Position numbers and translations under genes: made by a program. The notes beneath the pieces were generated by a model. That model had not been told where the DNA came from. It saw only the letters and a list, made by a program, of their open reading frames with translations, and did no database searches. A DNA stretch of 64,000 bases from Niabella aurantiaca DSM 17617 (GTDB lineage Bacteria > Bacteroidota > Bacteroidia > Chitinophagales > Chitinophagaceae), in assembly GCF_000374125.1 (NCBI RefSeq), contig NZ_KB893643.1, positions 379,645 to 443,644 of the forward strand, given 5' to 3'. The stretch's first letter is position 1, and every line of letters starts with the position of its first letter. Below, piece by piece: positions 52,201-60,536 of the stretch.

Positions 52201-53025
52201 ATAGGAATCAAAGTCGGTAAGTCGCTCCCTCGGTTCTGAGATCATCAGCTGGTCGTTCAGCCAAAGCTTCAGGTTTCCTCCAAACCCCATACCCAGTATA
52301 ACGGCTTTTTCTTCAGGCGCCTCCACAAAGGTCTGGGCATAAACAATGCCGGCACTGCCCGGTATTGAAAATCCGGTTTGGATCCAGCCATCGTTATTTT
52401 CAAATGCGGGGGTAAACCATTTGATGCTATTGCCCGATGCGTTCGTAAAAACGGCGCTGGGTTCCGGGTGCTTCAGCGGGTCATATTCATTATAAAAGCC
52501 GCTTCCGGAAAGGTTCTCAAACGGCCCGGCCAGTTGCCAGTTGCGTATGGAGTTTATCGCTTGTATATAGGGCGCGCCAGCAGCAAAATGGCCGGATAGG
52601 ATTGCGTTACCCGCCAGTATATAGCTGGCAGATGTTCTTAACAACACAGGGGCGTTCCTGTCTGCTATAAGCTTTTGCGCCATACCGGCCTGGTACGGCT
52701 TTTTTTTAACCCCATGCGCCCCCGTAACGGCCTTGTTAAACCAAAGGGCATAAATATAGGGGTAGGGATCATCTATTTGTTCATAAACAGAATCTGCAAA
52801 CCGCTTAATGCTTTCTTCATTGCGGTTAAAGGTTTGGAGCAATAAATCGGTAATAAATGCCTGCCCATGTGTCTGGGGGTCTTTTTGCGCTTCTTTTAAA
52901 AAGCCGGCGGCTGCAGCGCGGTCGTTGCTGTTCAATGCGGTCCATGCTTTTTGATAATTGTTTTGTGCAAGGGCAGCAATACCGGTTGCCAGGCACACCA
53001 CCATAAGCAGTGTATATTTTCTCAT
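49270..53025 (-). CDS. Secreted TPR protein with jelly-roll, DUF3857 and transglutaminase-like domains
   Basis: A 1251-residue exported protein (signal peptide 1-20). Order: helical repeats; a beta-sandwich at about 157-340 (NWQLAGPFENLSG, LKLWLNDQLM) resembling PA14 or sugar-binding jelly rolls; tetratricopeptide repeats (about 345-640); DUF3857 (about 690-830); a transglutaminase-like domain (about 895-1015) with Cys in LGDCKDLSRLF near 932, His in DFNHCIAKA and Asp in FIELTDNN; and a beta-rich C-terminus. The triad is intact, so protein crosslinking, amide hydrolysis or peptidase activity is possible. A GAGGAG ribosome-binding sequence precedes the ATG, unusual in this window. Bacteroidota DUF3857 proteins are uncharacterised. 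Confidence 0.85.
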   Translation of the reverse strand: MRKYTLLMVVCLATGIAALAQNNYQKAWTALNSNDRAAAAGFLKEAQKDPQTHGQAFITDLLLQTFNRNEESIKRFADSVYEQIDDPYPYIYALWFNKAVTGAHGVKKKPYQAGMAQKLIADRNAPVLLRTSASYILAGNAILSGHFAAGAPYIQAINSIRNWQLAGPFENLSGSGFYNEYDPLKHPEPSAVFTNASGNSIKWFTPAFENNDGWIQTGFSIPGSAGIVYAQTFVEAPEEKAVILGMGFGGNLKLWLNDQLMISEPRERLTDFDSYCVKGVLKKGTNRVLVQLGYSNNLYPNFALRIMDEGGKPVGVNGSTVYKAYAQQDATVPPPALLHHFAEQYFESRLAKDSADLLNYVLLTNCYLRSKKTEQAKRIINQALVKAPGNSLLRSIYIDVLSAEGNNTLLKTENERLMRLDSNSEMAMNLYMQQLNKDQKYTELENKRNRYIQLYGENELTDGHYVLLKAKDEKLEEMVDIAEKMYQRYPDNPEIQAGIYKLRKSIGKAPDSALGVYRQFFKNNYHYNVFYQYLAALLDNGKKKDYQLLLEEQIKKFPHVAPFYITLSEFYLTEKQYDRSEKYALAALAINPYSDAYWKLLGDIRNQKNETAAALEAYHTSLKYNPSQYELIAVIRKLEGKSEAYKLLPVVDEDKIISSDDYKGADKEKAGYYFLLDQRDMILYPDGGNEQYVTSLIKIVNESGIEGYKEVSLRRESNQSLLIEKAEVIKKDKRIQGEKNGTDIVFTNLEAGDVVFIRYRLQRFAEGHFAREITDRYFFTGNVYCYASRYTLLAPPEAPVQYRFSRDSIRPRKSSAEDFTKYSWEVLHASPEKDEPLMPGLTDVANVLHISTIPDWGKITTWYADVTNYNEIEPEVTDAYNTLFLAGAKPESQFAKAKRIYNYIENNIHYSSVAFRQSGYIPQKPSVTLNTQLGDCKDLSRLFVALCHQAGITANMVLIDTRNNGTKDMLLPGMDFNHCIAKATLDHKDYFIELTDNNLPFAALPNSLSGALMLDIPVYPALPSSGAAYLHTQNRLKDKVVRTIEIHPQGSNLLYTNKVIKSGHLAADLRADFRHKDEQQQLRDMEASVARGYSTGVKLKELRFSGLDDPADSAQYAFSYVVNDQVSEVGAMNVFKINYHDVVATMDKFPAEKRTQPIEYWNYENTDAYETRVTIYAPKGMKFTTPPASVSLTYKDLAYTLQFHPASPGKLEVTRKFTNSRRQFYAAEDYDGLRSFFEKIVKAEQKFIGYQ

Positions 53026-53483
53026 TCTCCTCGTAGTTTTATACAGGTTCAGGCTTCTATGTTTTACAGGTTTTTCAATAGCCCAAAAATCGCAACAATA
53101 TATGAAATTATCTGATCGTTTGGGTTATAAATATTTTACGGAGGCCACTTCGCCGTAGGCGGAACGGGACCAAAACCCCCTACAGCAATAATGGCCTCGC
53201 GGCCAATAAATTACGCATTACGGTTAATCGCCTGGCTTCTTGAAGGCTTTGCAGATCGGCAAAAATCAGCAGCAATGATGCTCCACGGATAACGTAGATC
53301 TTCTGCAGAAATGTAAGCGGGATCTGCCGGGAACACCGGGTTCGCATACGCGCAAAACCTATTTTACATATCTTCATACAGCAAATATCTTTATCCTTAA
53401 ACCTGAATCGATCACATGCGGATACCATGAGAAGCATCCTTCCGCAACAGTATTTGTTCAATTCCATCAATATATAAATTCAT
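53026..53483. other. Intergenic region with degenerate repeat words
   Basis: 458 bases between divergent genes. Contains hairpin CGCC-GTA-GGCG near 53150-53163, palindrome GGCCTCGCGGCC near 53190-53204, and minus-strand words CAGATCTGCG-like (GGCAGATCCCGC, GCAGAAGATCTACG) of a degenerate intergenic family. A 96-residue minus frame (53180-53470) crosses these words and is not considered coding. Confidence 0.4.
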
Positions 53484-54053
53484 ATGAGCAAACGGGTACT
53501 TTTTATACAGGGCGGTGGCAACGGCGGCTACAAAGCCGATGTACAAATGGTGACCTCCCTACAGGCCGCACTGAGTACCGGTTACCAGGTGCATTACCCG
53601 CAAATGCTAGCTGATGAAACCGCGCCGGACTTCGCGCCGCAATGGCTTCGCCAGATCAGCGAACAGGTTGCTGCAGCTAAAGACGGATTAATATTGGCGG
53701 GTCACTCCCTGGGTGCATCCCTGCTGATTAAATACCTTTCAGAAAATACCGTTAAAACACGCATTGCCGGAGTATTCCTGGTGGCCCCACCCTTTTGGAA
53801 TGGCGATGCAGACTGGGTACAGCCGCTAAAGTTACAGGAAGGTTTTGCGGAGCGCCTGCCCGGGGACATCCCCCTGTTTTTCTATCAGTGCCGGGATGAT
53901 GAAGTGGTGCCGTTTGATCATTTCACCCGCTACCGGCAACAGCTGCCCCGGGCCGTTTTCCGGGAGCTGGCCAGCGGTGGGCACCAGTTGAATGATGATC
54001 TGTCGGTAGTTGCGGCGGATATAAAAGAACTCACAGTGTACAAAAACGAATAA
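53484..54053 (+). CDS. Small alpha/beta hydrolase of the RBBP9/YdeN type
   Basis: A 189-residue serine hydrolase. The early strand VLFIQGGGNGGYKAD is followed by the nucleophile elbow AGHSLGAS with Ser75, Asp138 or Asp139 in YQCRDDEVVPF and His167 in SGGHQLND, forming a complete triad. Length and the absence of a lid fit the RBBP9/YdeN family, whose substrates are mostly unknown. No signal peptide, so cytosolic. It precedes the large oxygenase gene by about 120 bases; no functional link is evident. Confidence 0.9.
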   Translation: MSKRVLFIQGGGNGGYKADVQMVTSLQAALSTGYQVHYPQMLADETAPDFAPQWLRQISEQVAAAKDGLILAGHSLGASLLIKYLSENTVKTRIAGVFLVAPPFWNGDADWVQPLKLQEGFAERLPGDIPLFFYQCRDDEVVPFDHFTRYRQQLPRAVFRELASGGHQLNDDLSVVAADIKELTVYKNE

Positions 54054-54176
54054 GACCATTTTATCAACCAGGCTTCTGCCCTTAATATCCATCTGCCCCA
54101 CAAAGAGCTTTGAATATCATAGATGGCTTCTACTATTTTTCAGGGTTTAAGAGCTAAATTGCGCAGGAATCTTTAC

Positions 54177-56363
54177 ATGTATTCTATGCCTCGGATCAAA
54201 CAGAACATACTTGAGACACTCAGACAATTAAAAGGTAGTGGCCGGTTCGCCAGTATCGGTACAACTGATTTTGCCTTCCCGGGACTTATAGTAGAAGGTT
54301 TGGGGGAAATTGCTTTTCCCATAAATAAGATCCAGGCACTTGCCCTGATCGGAGCAGCACAAAAAGCACCTTTCGGCCAGGGCCGGAACACGATCTACGA
54401 TGATAAAGTAAGAAGCGCCCGGGAGATAGATGCTGTCAAGATTTCCTTCAAAAACCCCGCATGGGAAAAGTTAATGAAAAAAACCCTCACAAATGTAAAA
54501 TCGGATCTTGGGCTGGAAGACTATACCATTGCTGCGCATCTTTATAAATTACTTGTCTATAAAGAGGGCGATTTTTTTCTGCCCCATAAGGACACTGAAA
54601 AAGAAAAGGGCATGTTTGGCTCCCTAGTCATCGGGCTTCCCTCCTCCCATACCGGCGGGGAACTGGTCATTCATTTTGAGGGAGTAAAGGAAACAGCAGA
54701 CTTTGCCCGCAGCGCGGATCCTTATGCCATTAATTATGCTGCTTTCTATGCCGATTGTGATCATGAAGTAAAACCCCTTGGCTCGGGTTACAGGGTTTGC
54801 CTGGTATATAATCTGGTACAGGAGAAGGCAGGCAAAAAAATAGCCTTGCAATCGGTACAAACACATGCAGCCCGGCTGGCAGAGCTGCTGATCCAACATC
54901 AGGCACAGGAAAATCCGCAACCGGCGATTGTTTTACTGGGGCACCAGTATACGCCCGAAAATTTTTCCTATGACACACTCAAGCTAAATGACCGGGCTAA
55001 AGCCGAGACCTTGCTGCAGGCGGCACAAAAATCGGGCTATTATGCCCGGCTGTGCCTGGTAACCTCCTTTCTTTCCGGAGCTCCTGCTTATGGTGGTTAT
55101 TATGACGACGAGGAGGACGATAGTGATGCGGAGATGGATGAAGTGTACGATCAGTCGCTCAGCATTGAGCATTGGGCAAAAAACGACTTGCCACCCCTGG
55201 ATAATGTATCCTTTGAAGAGCACGAGCTCATCACTTCCTTTGCATTGGATGAGGGTGAACCTATTGTAAAAGAATCAACCGGCTATATGGGCAACTACGG
55301 TCCGGATCTGATGCATTGGTATCATTATGGCGCGGTAATGATCTGGTCTCCGGACGTTAACGCTCGCCTGCTGCTGACGCAAGGTGCAGCGAGCCAGCTG
55401 AACTGGATCAGTCATTTCAATCGCACCAAACAAATAACAGCTGCGGAGGCCACCTCCGTGGAGTTTATTGTGTCGACGGGATTCAATAGTGATCGCCAGA
55501 CTGAAAAAGCAGCCAATTATAATGTCCTTGCAGACTGGCTGGTAACCCGGAGTGATAAGACCTTCCTGCCGGAGTTAAATACAGCTATTTTGCAATCGTA
55601 TTTTATAAAGATCGATCCGGTAAAATGGATCAGCATTTTTAACAATATCCCCGCGGACGTAACAGCCGGAACTTTTGAAAAACTTACAGAAATCATCACA
55701 CTTCCCGTGCTGAAGCAGCTGGTAGCTGTGCTGCAGGAAATGGCTGGCGATAAGAAGTTGCACTCCCTTGCAGCGGCACAAACTGGTGATTTACCCGGTT
55801 ATTTTAAAAGCGTGTATAGCAGGGATCCTGGCCGTGTAGATGCCGGAACACTTCATCACCTACTTTGGATGGCGAAAAATGCGTCACCTGTCGCTGCATG
55901 GATACAGGAAATCATACCAATTCTTACAAAGGACCTTCAGCGATCGTATGTACACAAAGTTTTGGCACCCTTGCTGCTGCAGGTAAAAGACAGCTCAAAG
56001 CTTACGAACGGGCTGCTGCAATCCTGCCGGGATTATTTACAGCAAAGGGCAGATCAACAACCACAGCCGCCACCGGATTGGAGTCGCCCGCTGCCCGATA
56101 CCAAACAAAACTCCAAAGAGTGGCAGTTATTAAACGCCTTTTTAGCCTCTCCAACAGAGCATATCTTTGATTTCCGGAAGAACCAGGCCGAAAGATCCGC
56201 TTTAGAGAATGCCATCGAAAATGTAATCATCGATTTAAAAACAGAAACCATAAAAACAGGTTCACCGCATACCCTTCGGATCACGAAAACCAAGGCAACC
56301 TACCAGCGCCAGATGAAGGATTGGAAGGAAGATGTGACTTTATTGGAAAAGTTGAATAAATAA
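54177..56363 (+). CDS. Large 2-oxoglutarate/Fe(II) oxygenase (prolyl 4-hydroxylase-like N-terminus)
   Basis: A protein of about 728 residues. In its first third a double-stranded beta-helix oxygenase fold is visible: LLVYKEGDFFLPHKD supplies iron ligands His and Asp of the HxD pair (residues 137 and 139 from this start), FYADCDHEVKPLGSGYRVCLVYNL supplies, in parts, the distal His (196) and the 2OG-anchoring Arg (206). The remaining ~500 residues are helical, with an acidic YDDEEDDSDAEMDEVYD segment near 310-326, and match no domain I know. Similar long proteins occur in fungi and some bacteria. Starts at 54123 and 54186 are also possible in this frame. Substrate unknown; protein hydroxylation is one option. 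Confidence 0.85.
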   Translation: MYSMPRIKQNILETLRQLKGSGRFASIGTTDFAFPGLIVEGLGEIAFPINKIQALALIGAAQKAPFGQGRNTIYDDKVRSAREIDAVKISFKNPAWEKLMKKTLTNVKSDLGLEDYTIAAHLYKLLVYKEGDFFLPHKDTEKEKGMFGSLVIGLPSSHTGGELVIHFEGVKETADFARSADPYAINYAAFYADCDHEVKPLGSGYRVCLVYNLVQEKAGKKIALQSVQTHAARLAELLIQHQAQENPQPAIVLLGHQYTPENFSYDTLKLNDRAKAETLLQAAQKSGYYARLCLVTSFLSGAPAYGGYYDDEEDDSDAEMDEVYDQSLSIEHWAKNDLPPLDNVSFEEHELITSFALDEGEPIVKESTGYMGNYGPDLMHWYHYGAVMIWSPDVNARLLLTQGAASQLNWISHFNRTKQITAAEATSVEFIVSTGFNSDRQTEKAANYNVLADWLVTRSDKTFLPELNTAILQSYFIKIDPVKWISIFNNIPADVTAGTFEKLTEIITLPVLKQLVAVLQEMAGDKKLHSLAAAQTGDLPGYFKSVYSRDPGRVDAGTLHHLLWMAKNASPVAAWIQEIIPILTKDLQRSYVHKVLAPLLLQVKDSSKLTNGLLQSCRDYLQQRADQQPQPPPDWSRPLPDTKQNSKEWQLLNAFLASPTEHIFDFRKNQAERSALENAIENVIIDLKTETIKTGSPHTLRITKTKATYQRQMKDWKEDVTLLEKLNK

Positions 56364-56468
56364 AAAGCGAGAGACGAAACATACAATTTAGGCCTTCTTT
56401 CTATTCAGACCTTACATGCACTTTTGTTTTTCCGCATACTGACCAGTTCGGTCCCTTTTTGGTACTAA

Positions 56469-56600
56469 ATGCAAACAGGACCTTTCAACATGGAGCGTGT
56501 CCGGGAAGTACTGGGTTTTTATGAGTATAGTACCCATACGGTAATCAAGATAAAAGACAAGGCTCATATTTCTAAGATCCTGGAAACGCCCGATTATTAA
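56469..56600 (+). pseudogene. Possible tyrosine-recombinase C-terminal remnant
   Basis: A 43-residue open frame containing ERVREVLGFYEYSTHTVIK followed by IKDKAHISKIL. The layout resembles the end of bacterial tyrosine recombinases (V-R-E-V-L-G-H, then T-T and the catalytic Tyr, then a DK-type helix), but the histidine after LG is Phe and the catalytic tyrosine is not obvious. The stretch is bounded by a stop just upstream, so it is a fragment at best. The assignment is tentative and rests on pattern alone. Confidence 0.3.
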
Positions 56601-56707
56601 GCTGACTTCCTTTTGTCTTTGAATCATTTCGAAAATGATTTTATTGAGAAAGTAACCTGTTTGACGGATAATCTCAAAGGTAGAACAACGGAGCCGTTTC
56701 GGAATAA

Positions 56708-56923
56708 AAGATTGGATATGATCCTCCAAACAACGAGCAACACAAGGAAGTCAATGCTTTTTTTAGTGCTATGGCTTATTCTACGTGGTATTCAATCGAT
56801 CAGTTCTCACCTAAATATGTAGCAAGCGTTGATTTAAAGACACTGATCTTAAACTCTGAGCTACTTGAAGAACCCTTACAGGTGCTGCTCACAAAATGCA
56901 GAAATCAAAAGAGCCAAGCTTAG
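56708..56923 (+). pseudogene. Remnant of an unknown protein (C-terminal fragment)
   Basis: A 71-residue open frame between stops, without a credible start, that reads as natural protein (DPPNNEQHKEVNAFFSAMAY and then STWYSIDQFSPKYVASVDL, ending LTKCRNQKSQA). Amino-acid composition and the absence of low complexity suggest a real but truncated C-terminus. I do not recognise the family. It lies 107 bases after the possible recombinase remnant. Confidence 0.4.
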
Positions 56924-57222
56924 TTTACAATATATTTTTTTTAAGTATCGCTGTATTTTATCTTAACCGGGCGTTTGCGCCGTCGACTACCAGATTTTTT
57001 ATTAGGCATTTGCTCTTTATGCAAGAAACTGTCTCGTATATACGCATTCTCCAGCAATCGGATCAGAGGTTTATACTTACTTCTTTGCATTTCAAAGATT
57101 TCCCTAATCAACATACATTCACAAAACCGGAAAACTACGTTGCAGCAGGCGATACAGAAATTGAAGCTGGGCCGGCAGGATAGAAACAGGCCATTCAATC
57201 ACTTTCAAAAGTAACGGCCGGG

Positions 57223-58269
57223 CTAAAGATCCGGTTTGGCGGGTGTTTGCCAGCTTTGAAAGGCTCCTGCCTCATATTCGATCACTCCTGTTTTTGCATT
57301 ATAAGATGACTTTGACAGCAGCGGGAGCGGCATTGGTATTTTGGACTGTTCCGGGTGGTGGGTGCGGTTGTGATAGGTCTGCACCTTCAGCGGATGGATC
57401 CGCTTCCCGTTCAGTTGTATATTGCTAATGCTCAGGCGCACTACAGGCAGCTCTTTATAGTTGGTCACCCTTCCACCGATAGCAGGCTTTTGCGCTGCAA
57501 AATTTATGATGGTCCCGTATTGCTCCAGGAAGATCCCTTCCCAACCGCCAAACCGCAGGTGCTTGCCCGGAAAAGCCAGGGAGCCAATAACAAATTTTTG
57601 ATGCCGGTCGAGGTCCTCCACTTCCATGGTCACCCAGCTGTGCTCATACTCGCCCCAGGAAAAGATGATCTTTTTTTTCAGGAACGAATCCGGAACCGCT
57701 TTCCCGGGAACATATCCCGACTTATATAATGTAAGCCGGTAGTGTCCTTTATCCCAGATCACTTTATTGCGCACACTGATAAAATCCCCCTCGGCATCAC
57801 TGCTGGCATAGTAGCCATCTGTTTTTAACGCGTTCCTGTTCCGCTCCATCCATCGCGAAAAGATGCCTCCACGGCCGATCCCCCTGCTGTTGCCGCCATC
57901 TACCGGTTTTCCATCCGACGCAGTCTGGATCCCTCCATAAAACTGCATCCCGTTCAACGTACCATTGAAAGGGGAAATATAAAAACGGTAATCATCTGGT
58001 ATAGGGGTTGCAATATGCACATCTACAGAAAAACGTTCAAACAATACTGCCGGAGTATCCAGCGTAATGGTGGTATTGATGAAATGCAGCGGCGCCAATA
58101 TGATACTGTCCGGGTAGCTGCGATCCGTCGTCATTTTTTTCTTTAATTCCTTATGGATATCTGAATTTTCGTACTTCTTGCGAAGTGCCGTTTTTGAAGT
58201 ATCTTCCTGAGCGGAAACAAGCCCGTTAAGCAGTAAAGCAACAAGCAGCAGTAGACCGTATCTTTTCAT
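57223..58269 (-). CDS. Secreted protein with DUF3472-like beta-sandwich
   Basis: A 348-residue exported protein (signal peptide 1-20 from MKRYGLLLLVALLLNGLVSA). After a charged helix, a beta-rich region from about 60 to 270 contains YGGIQTASDGK, GRGGIFSRWMERN, YYASSDAEGDFISV and a Trp-rich face (KKIIFSWGEYEHSWVTMEV). This wording resembles DUF3472, a family of secreted carbohydrate-associated modules, but the match is by eye. The C-terminal 70 residues are linker-like. An ATG three codons upstream at 58278 is equally possible. The permease gene lies 45 bases upstream on the same strand. Confidence 0.7.
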   Translation of the reverse strand: MKRYGLLLLVALLLNGLVSAQEDTSKTALRKKYENSDIHKELKKKMTTDRSYPDSIILAPLHFINTTITLDTPAVLFERFSVDVHIATPIPDDYRFYISPFNGTLNGMQFYGGIQTASDGKPVDGGNSRGIGRGGIFSRWMERNRNALKTDGYYASSDAEGDFISVRNKVIWDKGHYRLTLYKSGYVPGKAVPDSFLKKKIIFSWGEYEHSWVTMEVEDLDRHQKFVIGSLAFPGKHLRFGGWEGIFLEQYGTIINFAAQKPAIGGRVTNYKELPVVRLSISNIQLNGKRIHPLKVQTYHNRTHHPEQSKIPMPLPLLSKSSYNAKTGVIEYEAGAFQSWQTPAKPDL

Positions 58270-58313
58270 TTTTATCATTAAGCGTAAACAAAAATCAACC
58301 GTTCAGCATTAGG

Positions 58314-59360
58314 TCAGATCCGAACCCGTGGGTCAAACACGCCGTACAGGATATCGGCAACAATATTCATGATCACAAAGAACGCCGCAGAAATCAGTAC
58401 AGACCCCATTACCACGGGGTAGTCCAGTTTCTCCAGCGCGTCCACAGTCACCTTTCCGATCCCCTGCCAGCCAAATATATATTCGACAAAGAAAGCACCC
58501 GCAAGCAATTCCGCAAACCAGCCGGTAACCGCAGTAATGACCGGGTTAAGCGCATTCTTTAATCCATGCTTCCAGATCACCGCCCGCTTGCGCAACCCTT
58601 TGGCATAGGCCGTGCGGATATAATCCTGGTCCAGCACATCCAGCATAGCGCTCCTTGTAAGCTGTGTGATGATGGCTAGCGGACGGATGCCGAGCGTTAT
58701 TGCAGGAAGGATCATGTTCTTTAGCGAAAAGACCCGCTGACCGGTTGTTGCATCCATATCGAACCAGTTGCCGGTAATGTGCAAACCGGTGTACCGGGTA
58801 AGTACAAAGCCAAAAACGTAAGCAATAATGATCCCCATAAAGAACGAGGGCGCCGAAATTCCGATGATGCTCGAAAAGATCGCGCCGGTGTCCAGCCACG
58901 AGTTTTGCCGCACCGCTGCAACCACACCCAGTGGGATCCCCACTACTATGGCCAGCACCATTGCTGCCATTGTAAGCATGATGGTTCCGGGCAGCGCTTC
59001 CATCAGAACACCCGTCACCTCTCTTTTTGTTTGGTAAGAACGACGCAGATAGGGGATCTTCAAGGCCAGTTTTTTTTCCCCGCCAATAAAAAATCCTTTC
59101 AGTTTTTTAGAAGCGATCTCTTCCTTGCCATGGATGGCAACGGGTGATACATCGTTCATGTAGAGCAGGAACTGCTTCCATTTAGGCTGGTCCAGGTACA
59201 GTTCTTTGCGGATGTTCTCCTGCGTTTTCCGATCGCCGGTCTGCCCCATCACCAGGCGGGATGGATCACCAAAACCCTGGAATAAGAAGAATACGAGCAT
59301 GACCACCCCCGCCATTACCAGTATGCCGTATCCGATCTTCTTTATAATGTATTGAAGCAC
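58314..59360 (-). CDS. DppB/OppB-type ABC transporter permease
   Basis: A 348-residue inner-membrane permease with six predicted helices: one at 9-30, five from about 130 onward (MLTMAAMVLAIVVGIPLGVVAA, shown across 132-153; ISAPSFFMGIIIAYVFGF). The EAA-like cytosolic loop GLRKRAVIWKHGLKNALNPV near 265-284 contacts the ATPase, and the LLAGAFFVEYIFGWQGIGK stretch is typical of DppB. It would transport di/oligopeptides or nickel. No partner permease, binding protein or ATPase is in the window, an orphan placement also seen in other Bacteroidota near folP. Confidence 0.92.
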   Translation of the reverse strand: MLQYIIKKIGYGILVMAGVVMLVFFLFQGFGDPSRLVMGQTGDRKTQENIRKELYLDQPKWKQFLLYMNDVSPVAIHGKEEIASKKLKGFFIGGEKKLALKIPYLRRSYQTKREVTGVLMEALPGTIMLTMAAMVLAIVVGIPLGVVAAVRQNSWLDTGAIFSSIIGISAPSFFMGIIIAYVFGFVLTRYTGLHITGNWFDMDATTGQRVFSLKNMILPAITLGIRPLAIITQLTRSAMLDVLDQDYIRTAYAKGLRKRAVIWKHGLKNALNPVITAVTGWFAELLAGAFFVEYIFGWQGIGKVTVDALEKLDYPVVMGSVLISAAFFVIMNIVADILYGVFDPRVRI

Positions 59361-59420
59361 TCGTTAAACATTAAACTTTGAACCTTAAGCATGAAACGTG
59401 AGGCCCTGAGTTCCGCAGGT

Positions 59421-60536
59421 TCATCGCAATTCCTCCAGGGCATCATCAAAATTCTTGTAGCTCCATTTTCCCGCCACCGTTCCTTTTTTCAGCAGGTACA
59501 GCGTCGGGTTGGTACGGGCCGCCATTCGGATCATCACACGGTCGCCGCTCAGTACCGGTACACTTTTAAATGGCGTAGCGGCAATACTCTGCTGAACCGG
59601 TATGGCCGTACTGCTGATTATATAAACGGGCAGATGCCGTTCAAGTGCCCTTTTATAAACGGGGGCAAACGCTCCCGCCCAGTCTTGCACGGGATGAGAC
59701 AGATCTTCAGCAAACAGCAGCAGGATGCCCGGCGCATCCAGGATGCTTTGCGTAACCCGATTACCGGATGCATCATCAAAATCAAACCCCCGGATCTCCG
59801 GAATATTGTTTGAGCCTGCTTTTATCAACTTGTCATACCGGCTGATAAATTTATAGGTACTATCGTTAAAATCTGCCGGGAACTGCTCGGCATTGAACTC
59901 TACTTTTTTCCCTTCTTTTTCATATACAAAAGTAATTTCTGTACTGTCCGGCACAGCATTGGCCGGCACTTTGAGTTTATCCGGTATAAAGCTTCCCTGT
60001 TTAAAAGGCAGGCAATCCAGCACCGGCAGGTACTTCAGTGTGTACCATTGGAATCCAAAGGAGAGAACCGTGCTCAATACCAGCAGTACCATGGTCGTGT
60101 TTTTTGAGAAGACCGGCCGGATGTATTTTAAATTGAAAAACAGGAACAGGATCAGTATGAGCAGGACCACATCCTTGATAAACGAGGTTTTTGAGGTAAT
60201 GGGAATGCAATCTCCAAAACAACCACAATTGGTAAATTTACCGGAAAAATACGCATAGCCGGTTAAAAAGGTAAAGAACACGATCAGCAGCAGCAGCAGC
60301 CAGGCGATCAGTTTCTTTTTCCATCCCAATAGCAGGGCCGCTCCGGCAATGATCTCAAAGGCGATCATCAATACCGATAAGGTAAGCGTGATACCGTTCC
60401 ATGCGCTCATCTTCCAGAGATCAAAAAACTCCTGCATCTTATAGCTGAGCCCTATCGGGTCATTGGCTTTGATCAGGCCCGAAAAAATAAACAGAACCCC
60501 TACGATAATCCGGACAATTGTAACCAGTATTTTCAT
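59421..60536 (-). CDS. BT_3928-type DoxX-like membrane protein
   Basis: A 371-residue protein with four to five membrane helices in its first ~165 residues (IVRIIVGVLFIFSGLIKANDP is the typical opening, in parts) and a periplasmic C-terminal domain of thioredoxin-like flavour (LLLFAEDLSHPVQDWAGAFAPV, then PVYIISSTA) that lacks a CxxC. A cysteine-rich GKFTNCGCFGDCIP motif sits between helices 3 and 4, as in MauE/DoxX relatives that handle disulfides or quinone-linked redox. It overlaps the DUF1599 gene by four bases (ATGA), so both are translationally coupled; together with folP they form a conserved Bacteroidota neighbourhood. Confidence 0.88.
   Translation of the reverse strand: MKILVTIVRIIVGVLFIFSGLIKANDPIGLSYKMQEFFDLWKMSAWNGITLTLSVLMIAFEIIAGAALLLGWKKKLIAWLLLLLIVFFTFLTGYAYFSGKFTNCGCFGDCIPITSKTSFIKDVVLLILILFLFFNLKYIRPVFSKNTTMVLLVLSTVLSFGFQWYTLKYLPVLDCLPFKQGSFIPDKLKVPANAVPDSTEITFVYEKEGKKVEFNAEQFPADFNDSTYKFISRYDKLIKAGSNNIPEIRGFDFDDASGNRVTQSILDAPGILLLFAEDLSHPVQDWAGAFAPVYKRALERHLPVYIISSTAIPVQQSIAATPFKSVPVLSGDRVMIRMAARTNPTLYLLKKGTVAGKWSYKNFDDALEELR

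Larger units (their letters stand above)
56364..57222. other. Region of decayed sequence without an intact gene
   Basis: 859 bases between the oxygenase and the DUF3472-like gene. It contains two short plus-strand remnants described separately (56469-56600 and 56708-56923) and several short mirrored frames such as 56941-57198 minus with no recognisable domain. Base composition is AT-richer than the flanking genes. It looks like a site of old gene loss. Confidence 0.55.

Noticed and set aside
53180-53470. 96-residue minus-strand frame
   Set aside because: Formed from intergenic repeat words; composition and lack of a start argue against coding.
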